From: Acholoe squamosa
Taxonomy: Eukaryota > Annelida > Polychaeta > Phyllodocida > Polynoidae
Length of the DNA: 64,000 nt
Reading direction: 5' to 3'
Assembly (NCBI GenBank): GCA_949317995.1
Contig: OX439052.1
Span: forward strand, 41,288,599-41,352,598
The notes beneath the pieces are model-generated. The model did no database searches. It saw only the letters and a program-made list of their open reading frames with translations, and was not told where the DNA came from. Shown here one piece after another: positions 44,101 through 55,939 of the stretch. How positions within the stretch are numbered: the stretch's first letter is position 1; each line of letters begins with the position of its first letter. The position numbers were made by a program, and so were the translations under genes.

Positions 44101-45212
44101 AGAACCCTTATTTGACAAGGAAATTGATATAAACCTATAGTCTGACTGTACATCTATAGGTATGACGGGAGGAAATTTCTGGGGAGATGATTTCTAGCCC
44201 TGCTAGCACTACTCATCAAAATGATGTCTTTTTTATGTAAATAACATGAGTTTTCATGTAAGAATGACGTAAATTGTACGAGTTGTGCTAGCTGGGAGGG
44301 TAGGAATTTTTTGTTGGTTGAGGGGGGGTTGGGTCCAGGGAGAAATCTACTAGAACTGTAAGTTTGACCCACCTGAGAGGATATGATGACCATGTGTATG
44401 GTGAGGACGGAGTATACGGCATACAGAATAGCCATCGTTACTGTCAGGTCTTGCTGTCTCTTCTCAATGTTCTTCAATGTTGAATTCATCTGTTGTGGTT
44501 CATTCTTCCTCTGATCCCTCACTATAAAACCAAGCATGATGTAATTGCCGATGGTTAGAGCACTGATGAACAAATATGGATAAACTAAGAAGAGGTTGAC
44601 ATCTTCATTCCTCAAAAGTAAGGGATATAAACAAACTGGGATGTTTAATTCTGCCTTTGAACGGAGAGTGAATAGCAGGCCAAAGATTGCTGTGATTCCC
44701 ATCCAAACTAGAATCTGGCAAGTCCCTGTCCGGCTTAAAGTCAAATACTTGGCGTACTTGAAGCGGGAGGTAAGGCAGATGAGTCGGTCTATGGAGAGCA
44801 TATAGAGGGTGATTACATTTATATAGGACGAAACCACAAATAACAACTCCTTGAAGACACAGAAACCAATCCATTTGGCATTCCTTTTCATTGAGATTGT
44901 GAAAACTGAAAAGACCGATAGTGTTGAATTGAGCAAACCAGACACAGCCAGGTTAGCCAATAAGTAGAAGGTTGGGTTCTGAAGTGCTTCGTAACGCCTC
45001 ACAGCAACTAGTACTAAGATATTACCACATAGGCCAACAAGTGACTCCATCCAGCGGAATGGATTGAAGAAGGGCTTTTCTTTGCTGTCACTGATCCCTG
45101 TAGTATTGAGGTCCAATGGTGGCAATGTTGTAACTGACAGTGCCATGGTTTGGTTATAGAATAGATTCAGTAGGTCAGTAGTGTTCTCTATCGCACCTGA
45201 GGTAGAGTTCAT
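41136..45212 (-). CDS. Class A (rhodopsin-like) GPCR, paralogue 3, three coding exons
   Basis: Exons on the minus strand: 45212-44373 (donor CAG|GTGGGT, phase 0), 42296-42100 (acceptor TTTGCAG, donor TATCT|GTAAGA, phase 2) and 41253-41136 (acceptor TCTATAG, stop TAA). The predicted product is 384 residues. Intron 1 is 2.1 kb, against under 300 bp in the paralogues. Features match the family: N-glycosylation sites before TM1, GLCGN in TM1, SIDRL after TM3, a Cys pair for the class A disulphide, and TM7 in exon 2 ending FPIMY, the copy closest to NPxxY. Exon 3 starts DWSDIYSLAYIAPPPC and then adds a Gln/Glu/Ala-rich tail of about 20 residues not present in paralogues 1 and 2. The ligand is unknown. 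Its upstream region is split by the foldback element at 45659. Confidence 0.85.
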
Positions 45213-45378
45213 TATTGTGGGCTATTCCAGTCTACCTCCAATTTTCTTTGTCTGTACCTTCCAATCATATGTAATGAATTTTCTGTTATTCTAATAGAAA
45301 GATACCTTCAGCGTGGATGCCTCCAGAGCAAGATGCCGTCTCTAAATGAGGAAGTGATAGAATGGTAAATATGGAATT

Positions 45379-45658
45379 CTCCACACCTGTGTCAGTGCTG
45401 GCTTCCAGCTATGAGGCTAGCACTTGTAAGACTGCAGAATGGCCCAAAAATCATGCTCAGTTGTTATCTCTATGAACCAAAGGAGTCCTTGTGAGTGACT
45501 CACCAGTCCTGAATTTTTCTTTCAACCTTGTAGGATCTACATGGCTAAAAAAGAAAGTAAAAGTGGATAGTACATTAATGTTTTAAAAGCACTTACCTTC
45601 CCTCAAGGGTTAGCTCATTGTCTATATATGTATCCTTGGCGACTGCTGATGACATATC
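45379..45658 (-). promoter_or_regulatory. Upstream block of GPCR 3, proximal part
   Basis: TCTCCACACCTGTGTCAGTG at 45379 and TCAAGGGTTAGCTCATTGT near 45602 correspond to the blocks upstream of GPCR 1 and 2. The distal part continues at 48101 on the far side of the foldback insertion. Confidence 0.6.
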
Positions 45659-48100
45659 TACAGTGGCCCACAAGGGTCAAATTGAAGTTGAAGCAAAGAG
45701 TTGACTTTCACAAAAAAAGTTAAAGTCCAAAACCAAAATCAATGTTCAAAGTCAATTTCATTTCATTGCTGTCAAGCTGTCAAGGTGTCAACTCATGAAA
45801 ACCAACTTGTAACAGGTATCTTTTAGCATTGCATGATGCACTCTATGTCTTTCTATATGAACAAAGTTTATACCAGCAACTACTGGGTAGCTATCGGTTC
45901 CCTCACACAATTACTGATGGTTCCACACCAAGTAGTTGCTGGTTCCAGCATCCTGTAACTGGTGGTTCCCACCCACTGTAACTGCAGTTCCACACCTATC
46001 TGCTACTGGCATTGGATCCGATACCAAGTAGCTGCTGGTTCCCACACCCAGCACTTGGTGGTTCCCATGCACATTAGTTTCTGGTTCCTGTACCCAGTAC
46101 CTGCTGGTTCCCACATACAGTAGCTACTGCTTCCCACACCCACTGGTTCCTAACGCAAGTAGCTGCTGGATCCCACACCCTTGTTTGTACCAAATTGGTC
46201 AAAAGTAGGTCAATTAGGTCAAAGTAGGTTAAGCTAGGTAAAATAAAATTTAAATTTGGTTAAAACAGGTCAAATTGGTCAAAAGTAGGTCCAGTAGGTC
46301 AAAGTAGGATAAGATAGGTCAAATAAGGTCAAATATGGCGAAAATAGGTCAAATTGGCAAAAGTTATGTCAATGCGGTTAAATCAGGTCAAATATGGTAA
46401 AAGTAGGTTAAATTGGTCAAAAGTAGGTCAAATTAGGCTTAGATAGCTCAAAGTAGGTCAAATAATGGTTAAAATAGGTCAAATTGCTCAAAAGAAGGTC
46501 AATTTGCTAAGGATAGGTCAAGTTAGGTCAAATGTGTCAAAATAGGTCAAATCAGTCAAAAGTAGGTTGATAAGGTCAAAGTAGGTTACAATACATCAAA
46601 GTAGGTCAAATATAGTCAAATAAGGTCAGATTGGTCAAAAATAGTCATATTCCACCTTATTTTGACAAATTTCGACATAATTTGACCTAAATGACCTACT
46701 TTTGATAAATAGTACCTATTTCCAGCATATTTGACCTTACTTCACCTATCCTTACCTACATTGACCCACTTTGACAAAATTGACCCACTTTTGACCAAGT
46801 TGATCTGTTTCAACCATATTTAATCAATCCTGACCTTATTGGACCTAATTGACCTACTTTTGATCAATCTGACCTGTTTTCACTATATATGACCTTAATT
46901 GACCCATCCTGACCTAATTGACCTACTTTTGATCAATCTGACCTGTTTTCACTATATATGACCTTAATTGACCCATCCTGACCTAATTGACCTACTTTTG
47001 GCCAATTTGTCAAGTTTTCACCACATTTGACCTTATTGACCTATTTCTGACCATTTTGACTGGTTTTCACCATATTTGACCTAATTTGACCTATCCTTAC
47101 CTTATTGACCTACTTTTTATCAATTAGACCTATTTTCACCATCTTTGACTTAATTTCATCTATCCTGACCTTGTTTACCTACTTTTGACCAATTTGACTT
47201 AATTTCACCATATTTACTCTAATTTGTCCTATCCTACCCTAATTGACCTACTTTTGACTAATTTGACCTATTTTCAGCATATTTGACCTAATTTGACCTA
47301 TGCTACCTGTATACACCTACTTTTGACCCATATGACCCATTTTCAACATATTTGACCTAATTTGACCTATCCTGACCCAATTGACTTATTTTGACAGCTA
47401 CTGTTTTAAGGACTCGTAACCAGCTGATGTGGGAACCAGCAGGCACTGTATTTGGGAACCAGCAGGTAGTGGGTGCAGGAACCAACACCTAATGGATGTG
47501 GGAACCACTACCAGCTACTCTATGTGGAAGCCAGCAGGTACTGGGTACAAGAACCAGCAAGGGTGTGGGATCCAGCAACTACTTGGGTTAGAAACCAGTT
47601 TATATGGGAACCAGCAGCTACTGGATGTGGGAAGCAGTAGCTACTGTATGTGGGAACCAGCATGTATACTGGGTACAGGAACCAGCAACTAATGTGTATG
47701 GGACTACCAAGTGCTGGGTGTGGATACCAGCAGCTACTTGGTATGGGATCCAGTACCAGTAGCTGATTGGTGTGGAACCACCAGTCACAGTGGGAGGGAA
47801 CCACCAGTTATGGGATGCTGGAACCAGCAGCTACTTGGTGTGGAACCATCAGTTATTGTGTAAGGGAACCGATAGCTACCCAGTAGTTGCTGGTATAGAC
47901 ATATAGAAAGACATAGAGTGTACCATGCAATGCTAAAAGATACCTGTCACAAGTTGGTTTGCATGAGTTGACACCTTCACAGCTTGACAGCAATGAAATG
48001 AAATTGACTTTGAACATTGATTTTGGTTTTGGACTTTAACTTTTTTTGTGAAAGTCAACTCTTTGCTCCAACTTCAATTTGACCCTTGTGGGCCACTGTA
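45659..48100. mobile_element. Foldback transposon, 2.44 kb, built of inverted minisatellite arms
   Basis: The left end TACAGTGGCCCACAAGGGTC is mirrored by GACCCTTGTGGGCCACTGTA at the right, and the match continues inwards for about 210 bp. Inside each arm, in mirrored order, come a roughly 24-bp GGTTCCCACACC-type minisatellite (45867-46165 and 47400-47880) and an AGGTCAAA-type array (46190-46665 and 46666-47395). The arms are unequal, about 1.0 and 1.43 kb, from different repeat copy numbers. CATATC flanks both sides (45653-45658 and 48101-48106). No transposase ORF is present. Confidence 0.88.
46190..47395. repeat. AGGTCAAA minisatellite, head-to-head arrays
   Basis: Dozens of AGGTCAAA/AAGTAGGTCAAAT words run rightwards to about 46665; from there the complement TTTGACCTA/CTACTTTTGACC runs to 47395. 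A 61-bp segment near 46855-46980 is a perfect local tandem duplicate. Confidence 0.9.
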
Positions 48101-48195
48101 CATATCAACAGGTGAGCTTTATATCCAATTTACAGGCCAGGTGAGAAGCACTCACCTGGCCAGTCTTTCCGGTGGTCCCACACAAAGGTAGGAGC
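48101..48195 (-). promoter_or_regulatory. Upstream block of GPCR 3, distal part
   Basis: CATATCAACAGGTGAGCTTT and the following CAGGTGAGAAGCACTCACCTGG palindrome continue the block conserved at 15543, 22693 and 34156. Confidence 0.6.
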
Positions 48196-48732
48196 TCTTT
48201 TGTAAGATATTTTTATTCTTGTGATAACCATCAAATCATGTATATATAAGCCAAGCCCACGTCAAAGCCCTGTTCTAGCCGAATCTTCACTTTTGGGGAA
48301 TTCTTAAGCCACACCTGATAAAAGCTGCCATTTATTCCTTGAGTCTATAATATATATAAAGAATTCTATGTCTGGAGGCCATTTCTTAACATCCTACAAT
48401 TGCACCTATCAAGTTATACCAAAATCCCGATAGGATTAGCCTAGGCATGTAGTCGTAGAGTATTGTGACTGATCGTAGCACCTTAGGAAATGGCCTCCTG
48501 TGTATGTTTGTGATAAATCTCTTCAATTCCTGCTATTTATCAAAGTGTTAAATTGCAGACTGGCCACCAAATAAAATGGCTGGGTCAGCTGTGTTGTGTA
48601 ACATAAGCAAGGGAAAATCAAGAGAATTGTCTGCTGAATAACATATTTTGCTATCATAGATCTCCTTCTGAATTCTTGTATGATTTTCACACTTTCCTAT
48701 ATTTTTATGGAGTGCATGAGTTACCTGACAGG
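48196..48732. other. No gene seen
   Basis: AT-rich intergenic DNA. Confidence 0.35.
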
Positions 48733-49180
48733 GCTGCATTATTGCAATCTGACAACCAATGGGGATGATATGATTAACCCTTTACGCTGTTGCAATAATG
48801 TATCATGTCAATTGGTTGTGATGATGCACCAGTGAAATACTGCAGGCGAGACTGTTTGCCATGCCCACCCAATGGGGTTGATACACATGTACTCCCAGAG
48901 GGTCGGCATGATGGTCCAATGAAGTGCTAGCTAGCAGTGCTGCATTATTGCAATCTGACAACCAATGGGGATGATATGTTTAACCCTTTACGGGCCGCTG
49001 TTGCATTAATGCATCATGTCCATCGGTCGTGATGATGCACCAGTGATGTGCTGGTGAGATTGCTTGCCATGCCCACCCAATCGGGTTGATACATATATAC
49101 TACTGGAGGGTCGGCATGATGGTCCAATAAAGTGCTGGCTAGCAATCTAGCCAGCACTTCATTGGTGCATGCAATCAATC
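48733..49180. repeat. Palindromic MITE copies, tandemly duplicated (206-bp step)
   Basis: GCTGCATTATTGCAATCTGAC at 48733 recurs at 48939, with the whole unit repeated. The unit belongs to the family with AACCCTTTA..GGC..CTG ends and a central CCAATGAAGTGCTGGC palindrome. The palindrome at 49124-49165 has 19-bp arms around a 4-nt loop with one mismatch. Confidence 0.75.
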
Positions 49181-49681
49181 ATGTTCCAAGTCAGAACGTT
49201 CAGGGAGAAATTTATTTTGGGAACACAAGAGAACAAAGCTCATTATACTTTATTCTTCTCAGAGGTCAGGGTATTGTCATTGTCTATATTATCGGCTTCT
49301 TGACATGCAGCTAGCAGTGGACCTAGTTCAAAATACCAATAATAGTGGCCTCCCGTATAGTTATTATTTGTAAAGTTGGCTTAGAAATAGTAGGTTCATA
49401 GTTTACAGTGCCTATAAAAGAGCTAAGGCCAAATAAGGAAAGGTTTGTTTCCACTTACCCGACTAACACTAGCAAAACACTACCAACCCTACACTTCTTT
49501 TTTACATTTGCCATAATTTTCTTTAATTCTTTGATGAAGAAGGAGGACATTGATACGTCAAAACCACTGCTTAAACTAATCTTTTAATATTTTTCACATT
49601 TTTTCAAATGTCATTGAAGCATGGGACATGTCTGTGTCTACTTTTATGCAAACTTAATATATATGGAACTATATACACTCG

Positions 49682-50150
49682 TGTATATAATTAGCCGCGG
49701 ACGGTTAGGGACTACTTGCAGCTCGTAAGGATACCAATGATGTCATAGTGTGACGTCATGGTCAACAACTCCACTGGTATAAAAGGGGGCGGGTTCAAGC
49801 TAACCGTCAATTGGCTCGTATTCACCTGTACAGGTAACACCACGCTGGGTGTTCCCTGGAATTTTAAATTTTTACTATTGTTGTTACTATTGTTATTACC
49901 ATTGTTATTCTATACTATTATTATATTACATTTTACTGACTATGCTTATTGTCAACTGATTTTATAGTTGTTTTAATAAAGGCATGTATGGTGCTGATAG
50001 CCCCAAGGTCAGTAACCCACCAAACTCATGTGTTCTGTCATAGGTCATTTATTACTTGTTATATATTTATTAATACATTTTATTACCGGTTACCCTGGTA
50101 TCTATTATTATCCTATCCACGTATTACCGGTATAATTATTCCCTGGTAGC
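49682..50150 (+). mobile_element. Possible solo LTR with CRE, TATA box and poly(A) signal
   Basis: TGACGTCA at 49751, TATAAAAG at 49778 and AATAAA at 49975 sit in the order and spacing of the LTR at 12302, though the sequences are not otherwise the same. The left end is taken as TGTATATAATTAGCCGCGG. The right end is uncertain. It could instead be an orphan Pol II promoter. Confidence 0.4.
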
Positions 50151-50157
50151 GAGATAA

Positions 50158-50243
<86 letters not shown>
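50158..50243. repeat. (AT)n microsatellite
   Basis: About 85 bp of AT dinucleotides, broken once by ACACAT. Confidence 0.95.
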
Positions 50244-50247
<4 letters not shown>

Positions 50248-51468
50248 TATAAAAGAAGAAATCTGACCTATCGACCCTAGAAATTTGAGTCATGTAACTG
50301 GAAACACACAGTTATAGCAGGCCAATGTCTGTAAACACCACTTATATTCAAAATGCTATGAAAACTCCTAAGGGAGTGATCATTTTAAATAACGATGGGA
50401 GGGGATGATTGGTTTGAAATGGCAAGCAAAATTTCTTTGTGTCCCTGACATGGGGATGGGAGAAACATTTCTCAACTCCTCCAAAGGGTGGGGTCAAACA
50501 GAATTTATGGGGGTCATTGATACTATTGTACTTTCCTGTTCATACCATTCAGTAATACCACCATCATTCACATGAGGCCTTCGAAATACTTAACCACTTG
50601 GCAGGGACTTTTTCTTCGTACATTAGCAACAAAAAAAACTTCTTAAATGTACAGGCACATTTTCATTAACATTAGACGATGCTTTTCTGCTGATTGGGAA
50701 TGCTGGCCCACAGCTTGTAATTATGCATCATCTAGACTGACAGATCCCCTCCCCCTAATTATGGGCTTGAAAATGGCATTATGTTATTAGAAAGGGTTCC
50801 ACTTTAAGACACTAGCAGCTATGACATGCAGCACTTTTTCAATTCTTTGGTTCTAAAATATTTCAGTTACTATTTGGTGGGATAATACCTGTACTTCGTC
50901 AACAATGAAATTGTTAAAAGTTAAAGGAAATGCCTGTATGCTGTCAACAGAGCTCAGGGTATAGCAATATCAGAGAATGATTTGAGAAACACAAACAATG
51001 AAGATTTTGAACCTCTATCAATACATGTATATATATGTAGTACCGTTAATTCCTGGAAGAATCAGAACAGGTTGGGGTATTTAAAACCACCAAGCTTTCA
51101 CATAATACACGATAGAAGGGCATCCTAACAAGGCATTTTAATCTACTGATTGTGTCTACTCCTTGTCCTTTTGCTATTGAAGTTTTATTACATTTGTTAT
51201 CACCATTTCTTTTTTCAAGCATGACATAAGCACCCAATAACCCCAACAACACCTTTTATATCAAGTTTTGCCACTCCTTAATGATAACATTTGCACACAG
51301 CAATTCTCAATTTAGACATTTGCATTTCATAAAAAGGCCATTAATTTTGTTGAGAAATGCCATCCTGGTAACACTACCAATGTCTACTCAGAGCACTTGA
51401 TGTAGGTCTTAATAGGCGCTTGACAAGACCATCATGACATATTTTCTAGTGACCAGAATTTATTAAAA
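50244..51468. other. No gene seen
   Basis: AT-rich DNA; short frames only, none with family features. Confidence 0.35.
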
Positions 51469-52535
51469 TCAACTAGGTTTCATCAATGTGGCATTGCAAA
51501 GCTCATGATCAGAGATCTGACAGTAAGCTAGACCTACGCCTGACAGCACCCAGTAATCCCTCCTCCATGCATGGTAGGCTAAGTAGGCACCAACATTTTT
51601 GTTGAGATAATGGAGATATTTAACAAGATGCTTTGGTGATGTAAAGTTGCCAACATCAACGTATGCATTTGACGGGAAGAGAGGTTTGTATTGTTTTTCA
51701 CTATTGCCTCCTAGAACAACTGGTACCATGGTATTATTCAGTGCCTGATATGGTCAAAGGCTCAAAGGGTAGATGAAACTTATACAGTCCTATTTTGCTT
51801 GGGTGTTCAGGCATTTGATGTTTTTTTCAGTTGTGTTATTTGCAGCTGTGCCTTTAGGACAAGGTTTTCTTCATTTCCCAAATATGTCAATTTTGATATA
51901 GCGGGCTATTTCTTGGACATAGTGCCTATTTCCATCTCTGGTGTCACATTGATTTGGGATCCATAAAATAAATGTGCTGTCCTTCGGTCTTTGTTTCTGG
52001 CGCTGTGGTATTGTTTTGAGTGCAGTGGGATTTAGTTTTTGAAGTGGAGACCCCATGTTTCATCACAATATCAGAGTTGATGTTGTATCCTGATGTTCAG
52101 TTATAAAACTTTTTTCTTTTTCTCCGAAAACCACCCCTATGTATGGAGGATTCCCACAGGTACATGATATACACTTTTTCAGGGTTGCACTGATTTGGCA
52201 CAGAGAAGTACATTGTGACCATTAAACAGGAGTGCATCATAGTGTAACTCGTTAGTTCTGTTTGCGGACAAAATACGCCTTCTTCTGTTAAAAGAACTAA
52301 TCTCCTTTTACAAAAAATTATTCGGCCAATGAATATACCATGTTTTAGAATGAAAAAAGGTATTTAACAGAACAACTTTCTTCGAAGACATGTTAAAATG
52401 GTCATGAGAACCACTGTTGTGGGGAAGTTCATGTCTAATGATGTTTAGATACTGGTGGCTGATAACCACACACACTGTGTAGAGGAGTGAGACACCACAC
52501 AGCAATTTTACGACAAATGTGTTTCTGGTCCTCAT
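51469..52535 (-). pseudogene. Alpha-1,3-fucosyltransferase (GT10) pseudogene
   Basis: Read on the minus strand from 52535, a short cytoplasmic end is followed by a membrane anchor (VVKLLCGVSLLYTVCVVISH), as in Golgi type II enzymes. Then KKVVLLNTFFHSKTWY resembles the start of GT10 catalytic domains. Past an in-frame TAA, ANRTNELHYDALLFNGHN fits the conserved domain. After a frame change, VYIMYLWESS recalls the ES(P) motif, and GYNINSDIV fits the xSYRxDSDI signature, preceded by TGA where Trp is usual. ILWIPNQCDTRDGNRHYVQE and YIKIDIFGK follow, then VPVVLGGN...PSNAYVDVGNFTSPKHLVKYL at 51550-51729, the donor-binding end of the domain (VPVV...SFIDVxDFxSPK). At least four stops or frameshifts make it non-functional. 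It has no introns over about 1.07 kb; it may be a processed copy or a decayed single-exon gene. The live enzyme would add fucose to glycans in the Golgi. Confidence 0.8.
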
Positions 52536-52745
52536 TATGTCTGAGTGAAAGATATTGGTGGGTTAGGATGAATTCATATTTGATGGAATAACAGAAATTA
52601 GTCTACTCTTTGATAGCACTATATAAACCTATCAAGCAGTTTGTACCAAATAAAGAGTCAACATAGTATATCTTATAGGCAGGGGAAATATCTGCATGGG
52701 TTTTGGGCACCCCTTCTTCAAGAGGTGTGCCATAGTGAGATATCT

Positions 52746-53018
52746 CTAACCCTTTAAGGGCTGCTGATGCATTAATGCATCATGCCAATTGGTCGTCACG
52801 ATCAGCAAAGAAGCGCTGGTATGGTCAAAGGGTCAAAGGGTAGATGACTGCTGGCCAGCACTTCATTGGAGCATTATGCTGACCCTCCGCGAGTATATCA
52901 ACCCTGCAAGATGCTCCAATGGAGTGCTGGTGAGTAGTCTCGCTCGCACTTCATTGGTGGATCATGACGACCAATGGCCATGATGCACTCCTGCATCAAG
53001 GGCTTTCAAAGGGCTAAC
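52746..53018. mobile_element. Palindromic MITE, full-length copy
   Basis: It begins AACCCTTTAAGGGCTGCTGATGCA and ends in the mirror ATGCACTCCTGCATCAAGGG...AAAGGGCTAA. The interior has the CCAGCACTTCATTGG and CCAATGGAGTGCTGG pair. No ORF is present. Confidence 0.7.
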
Positions 53019-55017
53019 TATGAATATAAGCTTACCTCGTATTTGTTGGTGAACTAGGGGCTTGTTCTGGTGCTTATCCTTCAGATGGTATCAGGAGGAA
53101 AAGGTTTAGCCACTTACAGGGCTCTACTATAATATTCTCTATACAGAATTAGCATAGACTTGACCTTACCGATGCTACCGTGTGGAGACCATTCCTAAAG
53201 GTACTATGACTCCACACAGCCACTATGATTTGACACCCTAAAAGTTTGTGTCAGTGCTTGGAGGTATTACCTTACAAATGCTTTGTATGGTCAGGGGTAT
53301 GTTCCAAAAGGATTAACGATTTGGCCCTTTTTGGGATCGTTAATGATGACAATTGTAAGGTTTATACAATCATTATGGTGAGTTTCAATTGCATAGCATA
53401 ATAATCGCACAGATTCCTAACCAATACCATAGACTATCTACAACTATAGAACAAGTAGTACTGGCGTACGTTATGTAGACTTATTTGTCCAATCACCTTG
53501 TATGTTCTGCACTGTAGAATTAAGTCGGTGATCAGGGCCTGGTTGACTTCTACTAGTGACCCCCTACCCCCCGCCACCCCCCACTGCCCTTTTTCGAAGC
53601 CCCCCTGTTTCTTTGTCACCCACCATCCCCCCGTGAATATCAACCAAACAGTCAAGAGCAGGGACACATGACCCAGGCTCAACTTATACCCACACCACAC
53701 CTAATCAATGACCTCCAGAGGACTACTGTGATGTAAACACTTGTTTAGTACCGAGTCTGTCAGAGAATGAATAATAGATACTTAGCAATAGGGTATTCTC
53801 ACACACCGTTAGTCTTAGGATATCTTTTTTATGGGGTAAATAGATAACTCAGCTGAGGCTGATACAGGTAACAAAAGTTTTTATGTGAATGATTATACTA
53901 AATTGTGACATTATATAGTGGTTAGCGGGTGATAAGATGGGAATAGGATTTAGCATTCAACCTTTCGTCTGCCACTAATTAACACTGAATTATGCCCATT
54001 GGTCATCATAATGCATCGATGAAGTGTTGCTAAATCTGGCAACCTGCACTTCATTGCTTGTCACAGATCCATTTAACAGTTATCCAGGTATCTTCACTTT
54101 TGCCATTCAAAATGCCACATCCACTAATGGTTATGAAGGAATTAACATGTTTTAACATAAGTTCTTAACATTTAAGCCCCATGACTCAAATTACCTCTCA
54201 CCATACAATATCTTCACAATGTGTTACAAAACATCCACAGAACACACCATGTTTGCCACATTTGACTTCTTGCGGTATGATAAAAGATATCCCTTGGAAG
54301 CATTCACATTATGATATGCCTGGGAATCTTTATCCAGAAAGGAGACCCCATGCATTTACCACGGGTTATCATTTCTGACTGCCTGTTCACAAGTATTGTG
54401 CTATTGACATAATTGTAATTATCATGTTTGTTGCTGGTGGGTGCATCTGACAGGTAGAATTAAATAAGCAGAAGACGGGGACGTAGCAAAGTTGATTTGA
54501 TCTACAGTTCAGGTGACACAGCAGTCAGTAATTATTTATTGTACCACATCCTTACTTCTAAAACATCTTAAAACCCAGATAATCCTGCTGTCCTACATGT
54601 GAGAAGTGTTCTATATCCAAAAGTAAAACTTAGTATTGAGCTGAAGTAATATTAAGTAAAAAGTTGAAGCTTATACTGCTAGGTCCCTGGCTTAAAAATA
54701 GGCTCTTAGCTATTTTGAAATAAATCCCTAGGGTCCTGACATATTCAGTCCCATCCGCCTGTGATACCCCCACGCCCCTCCACCTCCCCAGCCTGAACCC
54801 ACTCTATCCCACAGTGAAGTCTCTACCCCGGGAGAATTAAAAAATAAGTCATAGATACAATGTAACTTTCCAGGCATGCCTTCATTAGTAGTTGTAGAGG
54901 GGAGATAAGTGACTTATCCTAACAGGTCCTCTGTGCTGTCAGCTGTAAGGAATAGATCAGACAAACTAACCTTCTCCCAATCACATCTTAACCTTATCTC
55001 ATACCCCTGTCTTTATA
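53019..55017. other. No gene; piggyBac-like end fragment at 54573
   Basis: TTAAAACCCAGATAATCCTG and CTGTCCTACATGTGAGAAG near 54570-54607 match the left end of the element at 40139. MITE fragments of the CATCATG family lie at about 54000-54060. No exon is supported. Confidence 0.5.
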
Positions 55018-55440
55018 CCCCTTAAGGACTGCTGATGCAGGAGTGCATTATGCAAGTTGGTCGTCATGATGAATTAATCAAGTGTTGGTGATTCTGCTAG
55101 CTAGTATTTCATTGGAATATCATGCCCAAATACCCTGGATACAAAAAATGAATACCGGTTTTTTGCTGATCCTTTTACATCATGTTCTATGGTACTTTAA
55201 GATGCTAAAGTCAGGGTGTGTCCTAGCTATGCCATAACTTTGTCAGCAATAAATAATACATGCAGGTGTAGCACTGCAACATACGTACCTTTAAGGTCTG
55301 CTGAGCCTGGAGTGCATCATGCACCTTACTCCGTATGATACATGAAAGAAAGTGCCAGTGAAACTACTCGCAAGCACAAGTTTTATTGGGGCATCATGCC
55401 AACCCTCTAGACATTAACCATTCCTGATGGTCAGAATGAG
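55018..55440. mobile_element. Two partial copies of the palindromic MITE
   Basis: CCCTTAAGGACTGCTGATGC at 55019 and CTTTAAGGTCTGCTGAGCCTG at about 55290 are diverged left ends of the family, each followed by its GTGCATCATGC block. Confidence 0.55.
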
Positions 55441-55494
55441 GCAAGTATGAAGACCCGTGAGTTAATCACCAGTGCTGCATTTCTGAATGATGAC

Positions 55495-55710
55495 CACCAA
55501 TTGAATTGAATTGAATTGTTTATTGACAATACATTCATGCAAGATGATTTACAAGTATGCGAAGAGGAACAAGGCATAGGCTTAATAAACAAGATCCCAG
55601 ACTTTGATGAAATACACATAGCTAACATCAACCAGTATACAATCAATGTATGGCAAAAAGTAGGTAGGTTGCACAAAACTAAAATGTTCATCATCCATTC
55701 ACAGGACATG
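55495..55710 (-). repeat. Probable LINE or SINE 3' tail
   Basis: On the minus strand the segment ends in TGTCAATAAACAATTCAATTC and further ATTCA repeats, a short tandem tail typical of non-LTR retroelement 3' ends. No reverse transcriptase motif was found. Confidence 0.4.
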
Positions 55711-55939
55711 AAATCGGCCTCACGAGGGTGCTTTCAGCAAGATGCATCCATGCATCAGTGACCCTCAAAGGGTACACATAACGCTTCAGAAAGATTATGT
55801 AGAGCAGCATTAGGATGTCTGTAGGGACCTTGAGGCCAATTGCCACAGACTGACACTGAATACTAAAAAGACTCAGTGTCTTGAGACTGGATATGTGATT
55901 CAAAGTTTTGGCAGGATTGGAATGCTGTGGTTCGTATGC

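Noticed and set aside
45653..45660. 8-bp hAT-type target duplication for the foldback element
   Set aside because: The 8-mers on the two sides (CATATCTA and TACATATC) do not match; only CATATC is shared once TA is assigned to the ends.
49758..49967. 69-codon frame with a Leu run
   Set aside because: It lies in the LTR-like region, and the Leu run is a translated low-complexity TTATTG tract.
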